A DNA stretch of 64,000 nucleotides from an uncultured Albidovulum sp. (lineage in GTDB: Bacteria > Pseudomonadota > Alphaproteobacteria > Rhodobacterales > Rhodobacteraceae): the NCBI GenBank assembly GCA_913064775.1, contig CAJYAD010000017.1:32524-96523 (forward strand), written 5' to 3'. Under the pieces are notes generated by a model that was not told the DNA's origin, did not search any database, and worked only from the letters and a program-made list of their open reading frames with translations. A program made the position numbers and the translations under genes. Position 1 is the stretch's first letter; every line of letters begins with the position of its first letter. Of this stretch, positions 56,987 to 64,000 are shown in pieces.

Positions 56987-57102
56987 GCCACGCCCGCGTG
57001 CCCAGATCGGTCGCCCTTCGATCCTTCGCTGAACACCCCGGCCTGGCCCCATCCGGGCCGGAGCATGCGAAAACCGTTCCGGATTTCTCCCATATGCCGG
57101 GG

Positions 57103-57333
57103 CTATTCGCCCTTCCGGGCCCGGGCAAGGATCTGATCTATCGTGACATCCGCGGGGGCGGTGCTGTCATCCACCGCCTCGGTCAGCGACTTGGTAATGC
57201 GTAGCTGGCGCACGAAGCGGTCGCAGCTTTTGCACATGAGCAGGTGCATCCGCAAACGCAGAGCATGCCACCACGAAAGATTGCCGTCGATCAACGCCGA
57301 TGCTTCCTCGGCGACATGGTCACATCTGAGCAT
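57103..57333 (-). CDS. Zinc-finger (HC2-type) anti-sigma factor
   Basis: This 76-residue protein has the anti-sigma zinc-binding layout: an N-terminal CDHVAEEASALIDG and HLLMCKSCDRF (His-x3-Cys-x2-Cys). There is no membrane segment, so it is cytoplasmic, probably sensing redox or metal through the zinc site. The ATG at 57333 is seven bases after AAGGAAG. It follows the sigma gene by about 100 bases and has its own ECF-type promoter candidate. Confidence 0.82.
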   Translation of the reverse strand: MLRCDHVAEEASALIDGNLSWWHALRLRMHLLMCKSCDRFVRQLRITKSLTEAVDDSTAPADVTIDQILARARKGE

Positions 57334-57368
57334 TTTCAAACTTCCTTTCGCGCCTCCCTACTGCAGAA

Positions 57369-57394
57369 GACTTCCCGGCGCGCGCCCCGTTACA
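57369..57394 (-). promoter_or_regulatory. ECF-type promoter candidate for the anti-sigma gene
   Basis: On the minus strand TGTAACG (57394-57388), 15 bases, AGTC (57372-57369). It matches the shared GTAAC-N16-NGTC pattern and lies between the sigma and anti-sigma genes, about 36 bases before the latter. Confidence 0.5.
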
Positions 57395-57432
57395 TATCTG
57401 TGGCGCGACAGGGCACGCGGCAAGATGGGCGA

Positions 57433-58035
57433 TCATTTCAGCACCTCGTCCAGCCGATTGCGCACCGCCACCCGGGCGCGGTGCAAGAGAACCCGCATGT
57501 TGCCCTCGGAAATCTCGAGGATCGTGCAGACCTCGGACGCCTCCAGCCCTTGTTGCGTGCGAAGCGTCAGCACCGCGCGCTGTGCTTCCGGAAGCGCGTC
57601 GATCGCATCGCGCACATGCTCCAGAACGCCACGACCGGCCACGATCCGTTCCGGGGTGATCTCTTCCCAAAGCTCGGGAACCTGCACCCAGCGACCGGTG
57701 CCATCGAAAGCATCGGCCAGCCCGTCGCCACCGGACAGGCCATCATTGAACGAGACGCTGCGCCCGTCGCGACGGGCCCGGCTGCGCGCCGCATTCGCGA
57801 GGATGGTGAAGATCCACCCGGCAAGCAACGACCGCCCCTCGAAGCTGTCGATCTTGCGCAGGACAGAGACCCACGCGTCCTGTGTCACCTCCTCGGCGGA
57901 GGCGCGGTTGCGCAGGATCGAACCGGCAAGCCTGACCATCGCGGCGTTGTGGCGGCGGTAGACCTCCGAGAAAGCCTCCCGGTCGCCCGCCTTCAATGCG
58001 GCCACAAGCGCGCTTTCATCGTCTCTTGCCGTCAT
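57433..58035 (-). CDS. ECF-family sigma factor
   Basis: This 200-residue protein has region 2 (YRRHNAAMVRLAGSILRN ... AEEVTQDAWVSVLRKI) and region 4 (LPEAQRAVLTLRTQQGLEA ... NMRVLLHRARVAVRNRL), joined by an unusually long linker of about 50 residues. The start at 58035 follows GGGCGGGGGAC. Region 1.1 is missing, as in all ECF factors. It is paired with the HC2-type anti-sigma. It diverges from the MerB-like gene. No copy of the shared promoter pattern was found upstream of its own start. Confidence 0.9.
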   Translation of the reverse strand: MTARDDESALVAALKAGDREAFSEVYRRHNAAMVRLAGSILRNRASAEEVTQDAWVSVLRKIDSFEGRSLLAGWIFTILANAARSRARRDGRSVSFNDGLSGGDGLADAFDGTGRWVQVPELWEEITPERIVAGRGVLEHVRDAIDALPEAQRAVLTLRTQQGLEASEVCTILEISEGNMRVLLHRARVAVRNRLDEVLK

Positions 58036-58390
58036 CGTCCCCCGCCCTCTCAGTTGAGAACCTAACCCGGTTGCACGATGCTGGCTACGCTTGTTCCGGC
58101 GCTTCGGATGCGCCAAGGCACGGGGCCGTCGCTGGGACCCGCCGATAGAATACAGCCTTCCTAGCGCTTCCGCCCGCGCGTCTTCTTGGCGACGAAAATG
58201 CACGCGATGAACCAACGGTTTCGGCAGGCCGCAGGATGCTGCCCGGGATGCCCGGCCACCTGCCGGAAAACCCCGGAGGCTTGTCTTCCGAGAGGGGATC
58301 AATCAACCTCGAACCGCCATCGCAGCACTCCGCCCCCGGCGGCCGCGAATGGCTCTGGCGGGCGATCTACAGAAAGTGAGTGAGAAATTC
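58036..58390. other. Intergenic region between sigma factor and MerB-like gene
   Basis: No gene is supported. It must hold the divergent promoters of the sigma factor and the MerB-like gene. I found no GTAAC-N16-NGTC site and no FNR or MerR-type site here. Confidence 0.5.
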
Positions 58391-59092
58391 ATGGGGATAT
58401 CTGTCGAAAAGGGAGGTCCGGACCTGTCGCTCCTTTCGGATCCGAAGGTCCGGGACGCGCTGTCTGCGCTCATGAACGAGTCCCGGCTTGCCGCCCGTTG
58501 GGGCGGGCTTTCGCCGCGGACGCGGCAGGCGCATCAAGCGATCCTGCGGGCGTTTCTGACGAAAGGCGCGCCGCCCGCGACATCGGAATTTTCCGCCGAA
58601 ACGCTTGCCGATCTGAGCGCGCGCGACCTCGTGCATGTGCGCGACGATGAGATTGCGCTCGCCTATCCCTTCTCTGCCCGCCCGACCGATTTCCAGGTAA
58701 GGCTTGGCGGCGTGACGGTCCATGCGATCTGCGCGGTGGATGCGCTCGGCACCGCCGCGATGGCCGGCACCGCGGCCGAGGTCACCTGCACCTGCCCGAT
58801 CTGCCGAACCGGCGTAAGCATCAACATCGCGTCCGATGGGCTTGCGGTCGAACATGCCTCCCGGCCCGAGGCCCGGGTCTGGACCGGCGTCAAGGACGTC
58901 GGGGCCTGTGCCGCCGAAAGTCAGTGCAAAACGATGTTGCTGTTCTGCGCTCCCGAACATCTGGAGGCCTGGAGGCGCTCTCAGCCTTCCTCGGCCCGGG
59001 GGTTCGATCTGTCACTGGCCGAGGCCGTGCAACTTGGCGCGGCGATCTTCCGCCCGTTCATTCAGGCCCCGGGCGACCGGGTGGCTTCATGA
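58391..59092 (+). CDS. MerB-like alkylmercury lyase family protein
   Basis: This 233-residue protein has VHAICAVDALG, where C114 and D117 match the catalytic Cys96/Asp99 pair of MerB, plus further cysteines at CTCPICRTG and ACAAESQCKTMLLFC. MerB splits carbon-mercury bonds. The equivalent of MerB Cys159 cannot be assigned with certainty, so activity is likely but not sure. It is 33 kb from the mer operon, beside the ECF pair. A start at 58349 is also possible. Confidence 0.75.
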   Translation: MGISVEKGGPDLSLLSDPKVRDALSALMNESRLAARWGGLSPRTRQAHQAILRAFLTKGAPPATSEFSAETLADLSARDLVHVRDDEIALAYPFSARPTDFQVRLGGVTVHAICAVDALGTAAMAGTAAEVTCTCPICRTGVSINIASDGLAVEHASRPEARVWTGVKDVGACAAESQCKTMLLFCAPEHLEAWRRSQPSSARGFDLSLAEAVQLGAAIFRPFIQAPGDRVAS

Positions 59093-59413
59093 TCTGACTT
59101 GCCGTCGAAGGGTTCACGGCAGGCGCAGCCGATGCCGCGGATTGGGCCCTGGCAGGCGCTGCTGGAGCAGTTGCATCATCGAACGAGGGCAAGTCGTCGT
59201 GGCAGCGGCGGACGTTGATCCGGATCTTCGAGGCGCTGCGCGCCCTCGGCTATAAGGGCGGCTCTGGCGCCGTCCGGCGCTATGCCCGGAGCTGTCCTGA
59301 TGCAGACCGTAGAGGCTGCAGCTCTTTCACTCTGGCGGAAATATCCTCGGGGGGCGCCATTGGCCAATGGACAATGGCGACGGGGGGCAGACAGCCCCCC
59401 CGCCTACGGCCCT
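59093..59413 (+). pseudogene. IS21 istA N-terminal relic in a 320-base gap
   Basis: At about 59195-59290 the plus strand encodes RTLIRIFEALRALGYKGG followed by SGAVRRYARS, matching the N-terminal part of IS21-family IstA. Stops and loss of frame surround it, and nothing else of the element is recognisable. The rest of the gap between the MerB-like gene and the Lrp gene holds no gene. Confidence 0.6.
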
Positions 59414-59875
59414 TCAAACCGGCAATATGGTCGTCGACTTGATCTCTTCCATCGACAGAAGCGCCGTCACGTTGTGGATCTTCACCTCGGAAATCAGCGC
59501 CTGATAGAACGCGTCATAGGCCCGCGCATTGGCGACCCTGACCTTCAGGATATAGTCGATATCGCCGGCCAGACGATGCGCCTCCATCACCTCGGGCCGC
59601 TCGCGCAGCGCCTTCAGGAAGGCGCGCTGCCAGGCGGCCTCATGCTCCGAGGTGCGGATCAGCACGAAGAAGCAGGCGTCGATCCCCAGCGCCTCGGCAT
59701 CCAGCAGCACGGTCTGACGCCGGATCACCCCGGCCTCGCGCAGCTTGCGAATCCGGTTCCACACCGGCGTCTTGGACGAGCCGACCTTGCCCGCGATCTC
59801 ATCCAGCGACTGGCTGGCATCCTCCTGCAATTGGGCAAGGATTTTCCGGTCAAGCGCATCCAGTCGGGCCGCCAT
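59414..59875 (-). CDS. Lrp/AsnC-family regulator of the cys operon
   Basis: This 153-residue regulator has an N-terminal helix-turn-helix (LDALDRKILAQLQEDASQS ... SSKTPVWNRIRKL) and a C-terminal RAM domain (AHRLAGDIDYILKVRV). It diverges from cobA-cysIH across 138 bases, an arrangement conserved in Rhodobacterales, so it probably controls assimilatory sulfate reduction in response to a sulfur amino acid. Confidence 0.9.
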   Translation of the reverse strand: MAARLDALDRKILAQLQEDASQSLDEIAGKVGSSKTPVWNRIRKLREAGVIRRQTVLLDAEALGIDACFFVLIRTSEHEAAWQRAFLKALRERPEVMEAHRLAGDIDYILKVRVANARAYDAFYQALISEVKIHNVTALLSMEEIKSTTILPV

Positions 59876-60013
59876 TCTTCACCTCCGTCATCACCGCGAA
59901 CCTGATCCCCGCCCCCGCAAGGGATCGGGACAATGTTCCTTATCTGCCCGGGTATCTGGCGGATTACCAGAACAATATTCTATTGTCGCCTTAGAAAAGA
60001 TGCGGAGTCGCAG

Positions 60014-60769
60014 ATGTCCCTCTTCCCTTTCCCCCCCGGTTCGGTGGCGCTCGTCGGTGCGGGTCCGGGCGATCCCGGCCTGTTGACGCGGTGCGCGCTG
60101 CAGGCGCTGCAAGAAGCCGATGTGGTGATCCACGACCAGCTGATCAGCCCCGAGATCCTGGCGCTGGCCGCGCCCGGCGCCGTCCCGGTGGCGGTGGGCA
60201 AGGAAGGCTTCGGCCCCTCCACCCCGCAGGCCATGACAAACGCGCTGATGGTCACCCATGCCCGCGCCGGCGCCCGTGTGGTGCGGCTGAAGGGCGGCGA
60301 TCCTGCCATCTTCGCCCGGCTCGACGAAGAGATCGCGGCACTTCAGGCCGCGGGCATCGCCTGGCAGGTGGTGCCGGGCATCACCGCCGCCTCCGCCGCC
60401 GCCGCAAGCCTGGGCCAGGGGCTGACGCTGCGCGGCCGCACCCCCGGCGTGCGGCTGATCACCGGCCATGACATGACCGGCTTCGCCGAACAGGACTGGC
60501 GCGCGCTGGCCGCCCCCGGCGCAGTCGCCGCGATCTACATGGGCAAGCGCGCCGCGCGCTTCCTGCAGGGCCGGCTGATGATGCATGGCGCCGCCGCCAC
60601 CACGCCGGTGACGCTGGTCGAGAACGCCTCGCGCCCCTCGGAACGCATCCTGCCCGCCACGCTTGCCACGCTGCCCGAGGCCGCCGCGCAACTGGATGGC
60701 CCCGCGATCTTGCTGCTGGGCCTCGCCCCGCGCCGGGCCCACACCGACGCCAAGGAGGTTACCGCATGA
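60014..60769 (+). CDS. cobA: Uroporphyrinogen-III C-methyltransferase (SUMT)
   Basis: This 251-residue enzyme makes precorrin-2 from uroporphyrinogen III with SAM, for siroheme of the sulfite reductase two genes on. Family motifs are LVGAGPGDPGLLT, VVRLKGGDPAIFAR and PGITAASAAAASLG. The ATG at 60014 is chosen as the family N-terminus. Precorrin-2 also feeds cobalamin synthesis. Oxidase/chelatase activities of full CysG are not encoded here. Confidence 0.93.
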   Translation: MSLFPFPPGSVALVGAGPGDPGLLTRCALQALQEADVVIHDQLISPEILALAAPGAVPVAVGKEGFGPSTPQAMTNALMVTHARAGARVVRLKGGDPAIFARLDEEIAALQAAGIAWQVVPGITAASAAAASLGQGLTLRGRTPGVRLITGHDMTGFAEQDWRALAAPGAVAAIYMGKRAARFLQGRLMMHGAAATTPVTLVENASRPSERILPATLATLPEAAAQLDGPAILLLGLAPRRAHTDAKEVTA

Positions 60770-61074
60770 GCCGCATCTTCACCCCGAAGGTCGTCACCGC
60801 CAATGCGCTGCTCGAAGGCGACGTGGTCTATCTGACCGAGGACGGCACCTGGACCCGCCGCCTCGACGAGGCCGAGCTGATCGAGGACGAGGCCATCGCC
60901 CAACTGCGCCTGATCGAGGCCAGCGCCCAGCCGCACCGCATCGTCGGCGCCTATCTGGCCGAGGCCCGCGCAGGCCGCACCGGCCCCGCGCCCGGCCATT
61001 TTCGCGAAGGCTTCCGCGCCCGTGGCCCCTCGAACCGGCCGCATGGCAAGCAGGCGGAGATCCTCGATGTATAA
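60766..61074 (+). CDS. DUF2849 protein of the cys operon
   Basis: This 102-residue protein (FTPKVVTANALLEGDVVYL ... IVGAYLAEA) is a conserved small partner between cobA and cysI in alphaproteobacteria. The function is unknown. It overlaps cobA by four bases and cysI by eight. Confidence 0.88.
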   Translation: MSRIFTPKVVTANALLEGDVVYLTEDGTWTRRLDEAELIEDEAIAQLRLIEASAQPHRIVGAYLAEARAGRTGPAPGHFREGFRARGPSNRPHGKQAEILDV

Positions 61075-62716
61075 CCCCACGAAGTCCGACGCCGCCTTCC
61101 TGCGCCGCCGCGCGCAGGAGTTCCGCACCCAGGTCGCCCGCCGCATCGACGGCAGCCTGACCGAGGAGGAATTCAAGCCGCTGCGCCTGATGAACGGACT
61201 CTATCTTCAGCTGCACGCCTATATGCTGCGGGTGGCGATCCCCTATGGCACGCTGAACGCGGATCAGCTGCGCCAGCTCGCGATGATCGCCGAGCGCTGG
61301 GACAAGGGCTATGGCCACATGACCACACGCCAGAACATCCAGTTCAACTGGCCGCGCCTGTCGGACGTGCCCGACATGCTGGACGCGCTGGCCGAGGTGG
61401 GGATGCATGCGGTGCAGACCTCGGGCAACACGATCCGCAATGTCACCGCTGACCCCTATGCCGGTGCCGCCGCCGATGAGGTGGCCGATCCGCGCCCGCT
61501 GGCCGAACTGGTGCGGCAATGGTCGACCGACCACCCGGCGTTCCAGTTCCTGCCGCGCAAGTTCAAGTTCGCCGTCACCGGCAGCCCCGCCGACCGCGCC
61601 ATCCTGAAGGCGCATGACGTGGGCCTGCAACTGGTCCGCCGGGGCGGCGATCTGGGCGTGCGGGTGCTGGTGGGCGGCGGCCTTGGCCGCACCCCGTTGC
61701 TGGCCGAGGAATTGCGCAGCTTCGTGGCGCTCGACGACCTGCTGCCCTATCTGGAAGCGGTGCTTGAGACCTACAACCTCTCGGGTCGGCGCGACAACAA
61801 ATACAAGGCGCGCCTCAAGATCACGCTGCGCGAAGAGGGGATGGAGGCGCTCTCAACCCGGATCGAGGCGCGGTTCGCCGAGCTCAGGGGACTTTATCCC
61901 GGCGCGGCGCGCGAATATGCCCGTATTGCGCAGGATTTCGCGCGGCCCGCCCTGAACGCGGCCCCGACGCTGGCGCATTTCACCGCGCTGAACGATCCCG
62001 CCTATGCCGCCTGGGCCAAGACCAATCTGGTGCCGCATTCAGACCCCGACCACGCCATCGCGCGGATCAGCCTGAAGGGCCCCGGCGCCACCCCGGGCGA
62101 TATCACCGCCGCCCAGATGCGCCGCGTGGCCGATCTGGCTGAGGCCCACAGCGGCGCCGAGATCCGCGTCGGGCAGGACCAGAACCTGATCCTGCCGCAT
62201 GTTCCGCTGGGCGATCTGCCGGCGCTGCATGCCGGGCTGGCCGAGCTGGGCCTTGCCACCGCGAACGCAGGCCTTGCCTCGGACATCACCGCCTGCCCCG
62301 GCATGGATTACTGCACGCTCGCCACCGCGCGCTCGATCCCCGTGGCCCAGGCGCTGGCCGACCGGCTGCGACCGATCGAGCGCGAGTTGGGCGCGCTCAG
62401 CATCAAGATCTCGGGCTGCATCAACGCCTGCGGGCATCACCATCTGGGCCATATCGGCATCCTCGGCCTCGACCGCGCGGGGGTGGAAACCTACCAGATC
62501 ACCCTGGGCGGCGATGCCAGCGCGCAGACCGCCCTGGGTGAGCGCAGCGGCCCGGGCTTTGCCTATGACCAGATTGTCCCGGCGATCGAACGCATTCTGC
62601 GCGCCTATCTGACCCTGCGCCAGGATGCGTCGGAGCCGTTCATCGACACGCTCCGCCGCCTGGGCCCCGCGCCCTTCAAGACCGCACTCTATACGGAGAC
62701 TCGCCATGCCGCGTGA
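61067..62716 (+). CDS. cysI: Sulfite (nitrite) reductase hemoprotein
   Basis: This 549-residue siroheme/[4Fe-4S] enzyme probably reduces sulfite to sulfide. The cluster cysteines are in ACPGMDYCTLAT (C-x5-C) and GCINACGHHH (C-x3-C). MTTRQNIQFNW is the typical siroheme-binding region. The start at 61067 (MYNPTKSDAAF) overlaps DUF2849. No CysJ flavoprotein is present; the downstream ferredoxin-NADP reductase suggests ferredoxin as donor. Sequence alone does not exclude nitrite, but the operon favours sulfite. Confidence 0.9.
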   Translation: MYNPTKSDAAFLRRRAQEFRTQVARRIDGSLTEEEFKPLRLMNGLYLQLHAYMLRVAIPYGTLNADQLRQLAMIAERWDKGYGHMTTRQNIQFNWPRLSDVPDMLDALAEVGMHAVQTSGNTIRNVTADPYAGAAADEVADPRPLAELVRQWSTDHPAFQFLPRKFKFAVTGSPADRAILKAHDVGLQLVRRGGDLGVRVLVGGGLGRTPLLAEELRSFVALDDLLPYLEAVLETYNLSGRRDNKYKARLKITLREEGMEALSTRIEARFAELRGLYPGAAREYARIAQDFARPALNAAPTLAHFTALNDPAYAAWAKTNLVPHSDPDHAIARISLKGPGATPGDITAAQMRRVADLAEAHSGAEIRVGQDQNLILPHVPLGDLPALHAGLAELGLATANAGLASDITACPGMDYCTLATARSIPVAQALADRLRPIERELGALSIKISGCINACGHHHLGHIGILGLDRAGVETYQITLGGDASAQTALGERSGPGFAYDQIVPAIERILRAYLTLRQDASEPFIDTLRRLGPAPFKTALYTETRHAA

Positions 62717-63476
62717 CCTGACCGCGCCCGCAATGCCGGCCCCCGACGCAGTGACCCCCGACGTCGCCGCCCGCATAAACGCGCTGAACGCCTTCGCCGA
62801 GGGCCGCGATGCCCGCGCGATCCTGTCCCGGGCGCTGGAAGAAGGCCCGATGGCCCTTGTGTCCAGCTTCGGCGCGGATTCGGTGGTGCTGCTGCATCTG
62901 CTCTCGACCCTCGCGCCGGATCTGCCGGTGCTGTTTCTCGACACGCAGATGCTGTTTGCCGAGACGCTGGATTATCAGCGCGCCCTCGCCCGGGATCTGG
63001 GCCTCACCAATGTCCAGACCCTCCGCCCCGACCCCGAGGCCCTGCTGGCGCGCGATGCCGACAACATCCTGCATCTGGCAGAGCCGGACGCCTGCTGTGC
63101 GCTGCGCAAGACCGAACCACTGGATCGCACGCTGGCCCCCTATGCGGGCTGGATCACCGGCCGCAAGCGGTTCCAGACCGGCACCCGCGCCGCCCTTCCC
63201 ACCTTCGAGGCCGAAGGAGGGCGGCTGAAGGTCAACCCGCTGGCGGGCTGGTCGCCGGCCGCACTGGCCGCGCATATCAAGGCCCATTCCCTACCCCGCC
63301 ATCCGCTGGTGGCACGCGGCTACCGCTCGCTCGGCTGCGCGCCCTGCACCACGCCGGTGCGCGCCGGCGAAGACCCCCGCGCCGGGCGCTGGCGGGGCCG
63401 CGAGAAAACCGAATGCGGCATCCATTTCGAAGGTGGCCGCGCCCGGCCCGGCCGCGCGGCCAAGGGGGCGCCATGA
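62706..63476 (+). CDS. cysH: Adenylyl-sulfate reductase (CysH, Fe-S type)
   Basis: This 256-residue enzyme reduces activated sulfate to sulfite with thioredoxin. SSFGADSVVLLHL is the nucleotide loop. DACCALRK and GCAPCTTPV supply the four cysteines of a [4Fe-4S] cluster, marking the APS-using type. TECGIH holds the catalytic cysteine. It overlaps cysI by 11 bases and DUF934 by four. Confidence 0.95.
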   Translation: MPRDLTAPAMPAPDAVTPDVAARINALNAFAEGRDARAILSRALEEGPMALVSSFGADSVVLLHLLSTLAPDLPVLFLDTQMLFAETLDYQRALARDLGLTNVQTLRPDPEALLARDADNILHLAEPDACCALRKTEPLDRTLAPYAGWITGRKRFQTGTRAALPTFEAEGGRLKVNPLAGWSPAALAAHIKAHSLPRHPLVARGYRSLGCAPCTTPVRAGEDPRAGRWRGREKTECGIHFEGGRARPGRAAKGAP

Positions 63477-63853
63477 CCATCCTCGTCACCGACCGGGGCT
63501 TCAGCCCTCTCCCCGCCACGCCCACCGCCGCGCTGGACCTGACCCCCGGCGATGATCTGGCGGCGCTGGCGGGGCGCCTGCAGGGCCTGTCGCTGATCCG
63601 CATCGCCTTTCCCTCTGCCGGCGACGGGCGCGGCTTTACCCTCGCGCGACGGCTGCGCGACATGGGCTATCGCGGCGCGCTGCATGCCACCGGCGCGGTG
63701 ATCGCCGACCAATACGCCATGGCCCGCCGTTCGGGATTCGACGCCGTCGAGATCCCCGAAGCGATGGCCCACCGCCAGCCCGAGGACCAATGGCTGTTTC
63801 GCGCCGACTGGCAGGCGCATGACCCGCGCCACCTCCTCCGCGCCCCGGCGTAA
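63473..63853 (+). CDS. DUF934 protein of the cys operon
   Basis: This 126-residue protein has LIRIAFPSAGDGRGFTLARR, LHATGAVIADQYAMARRSGF and DAVEIPE, typical of DUF934 (COG3749) proteins that follow cysI/cysH. The function is unknown; a role in sulfite reductase assembly or electron delivery has only contextual support. Confidence 0.88.
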   Translation: MTILVTDRGFSPLPATPTAALDLTPGDDLAALAGRLQGLSLIRIAFPSAGDGRGFTLARRLRDMGYRGALHATGAVIADQYAMARRSGFDAVEIPEAMAHRQPEDQWLFRADWQAHDPRHLLRAPA

Positions 63854-63940
63854 GGCCCCCCCGCTCCGCCCCCGAAACCCGTTTGTAGACGAACAATTCC
63901 TGCGCTAAAATGGCGCGGGCCTTGCAAGGGCTGGACGCAG

Positions 63941-64000
63941 ATGACAGATCAGACCCCGATGAACCAGACCGCCAAACCAAGCCCCCGCACCCTGCCCGAC
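63941..64000 (+). CDS. Start of probable ferredoxin-NADP reductase, cut by window edge
   Basis: Only 20 codons are visible (MTDQTPMNQTAKPSPRTLPD). The position after DUF934 and the look of this leader match the ferredoxin-NADP(+) reductase that ends this operon in Rhodobacterales. The call rests on synteny and a short leader, since no domain is inside the window. Confidence 0.5.
   Translation, partial: MTDQTPMNQTAKPSPRTLPD

Overview
This is a GC-rich chromosomal window whose gene content and synteny point to a denitrifying alphaproteobacterium of the Rhodobacterales (Paracoccus/Rhodovulum-like). The pointers are a narR-narKGHJI locus with a fused NarK1-NarK2, ubiTUV beside it, FNR-type boxes, TcuA/TcuB proteins of the kind that form CobZ, and the Lrp-cobA-DUF2849-cysI-cysH-DUF934 sulfur cluster. 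The genus cannot be fixed from sequence reading alone.

Layout. (1) 1-16 kb is an anaerobic respiration island: ubiD (cut by the window edge) and ubiTUV diverge from a perfect FNR box. Then come moeA, a parvulin-type isomerase and narIJHGK on the minus strand, and a divergent cysteine-less FNR-family regulator (NarR). Together they make ubiquinone without oxygen, insert molybdenum, and assemble and feed the quinol-oxidising nitrate reductase. (2) 16-17.2 kb is a graveyard with a fragment of a 5-formyl-THF cyclo-ligase gene and an IS21-type relic. (3) 17.2-22 kb is cobalamin-related: cobT and bluB behind a cobalamin riboswitch, and a convergent tcuA/tcuB pair that shares a CTAG stop overlap. 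(4) 22.2-25.8 kb is a mercury operon (merTPF-A-C) with merR diverging across a 19-bp-spacer MerR promoter. (5) 26-29.5 kb is nadABC. (6) 29.7-34.2 kb holds DUF1003, DUF2182/DUF1326, a winged-helix/TPR regulator and a nitroreductase.

(7) 34.3-37.2 kb is a 2.9-kb IS1595/ISXO2-type element with 20-bp perfect terminal repeats. Its DDE transposase is frameshifted, but it carries a large TnpB-like RuvC nuclease with all three catalytic acids and the zinc ribbon. This is the most unusual object in the window. (8) 37.4-41 kb holds small proteins, a hemerythrin-type Fe-S repair protein, a DUF6522-like protein with an intact 5-formyl-THF cyclo-ligase, DUF488 and DUF2478. Two near-identical palindromic sites and one more FNR box suggest a nitrosative/anaerobic regulon. 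(9) 41-49.5 kb holds slipin/NfeD, a Hint-domain protein, transporters and a LysE/LysR pair.

(10) 49.5-58 kb is a ynj-like cluster: a TVP38-disulfide reductase fusion, a CDP-alcohol phosphatidyltransferase, DUF6789 and ynjBCD. It ends with an ECF sigma factor and a zinc-finger anti-sigma. Four promoters here share GTAAC-N16-NGTC, so the sigma factor probably controls the whole cluster. (11) 58.4-59.3 kb holds a MerB-like protein and a second IS21 relic. (12) 59.4-64 kb is the assimilatory sulfate reduction operon, ending in the start of what is probably ferredoxin-NADP reductase.
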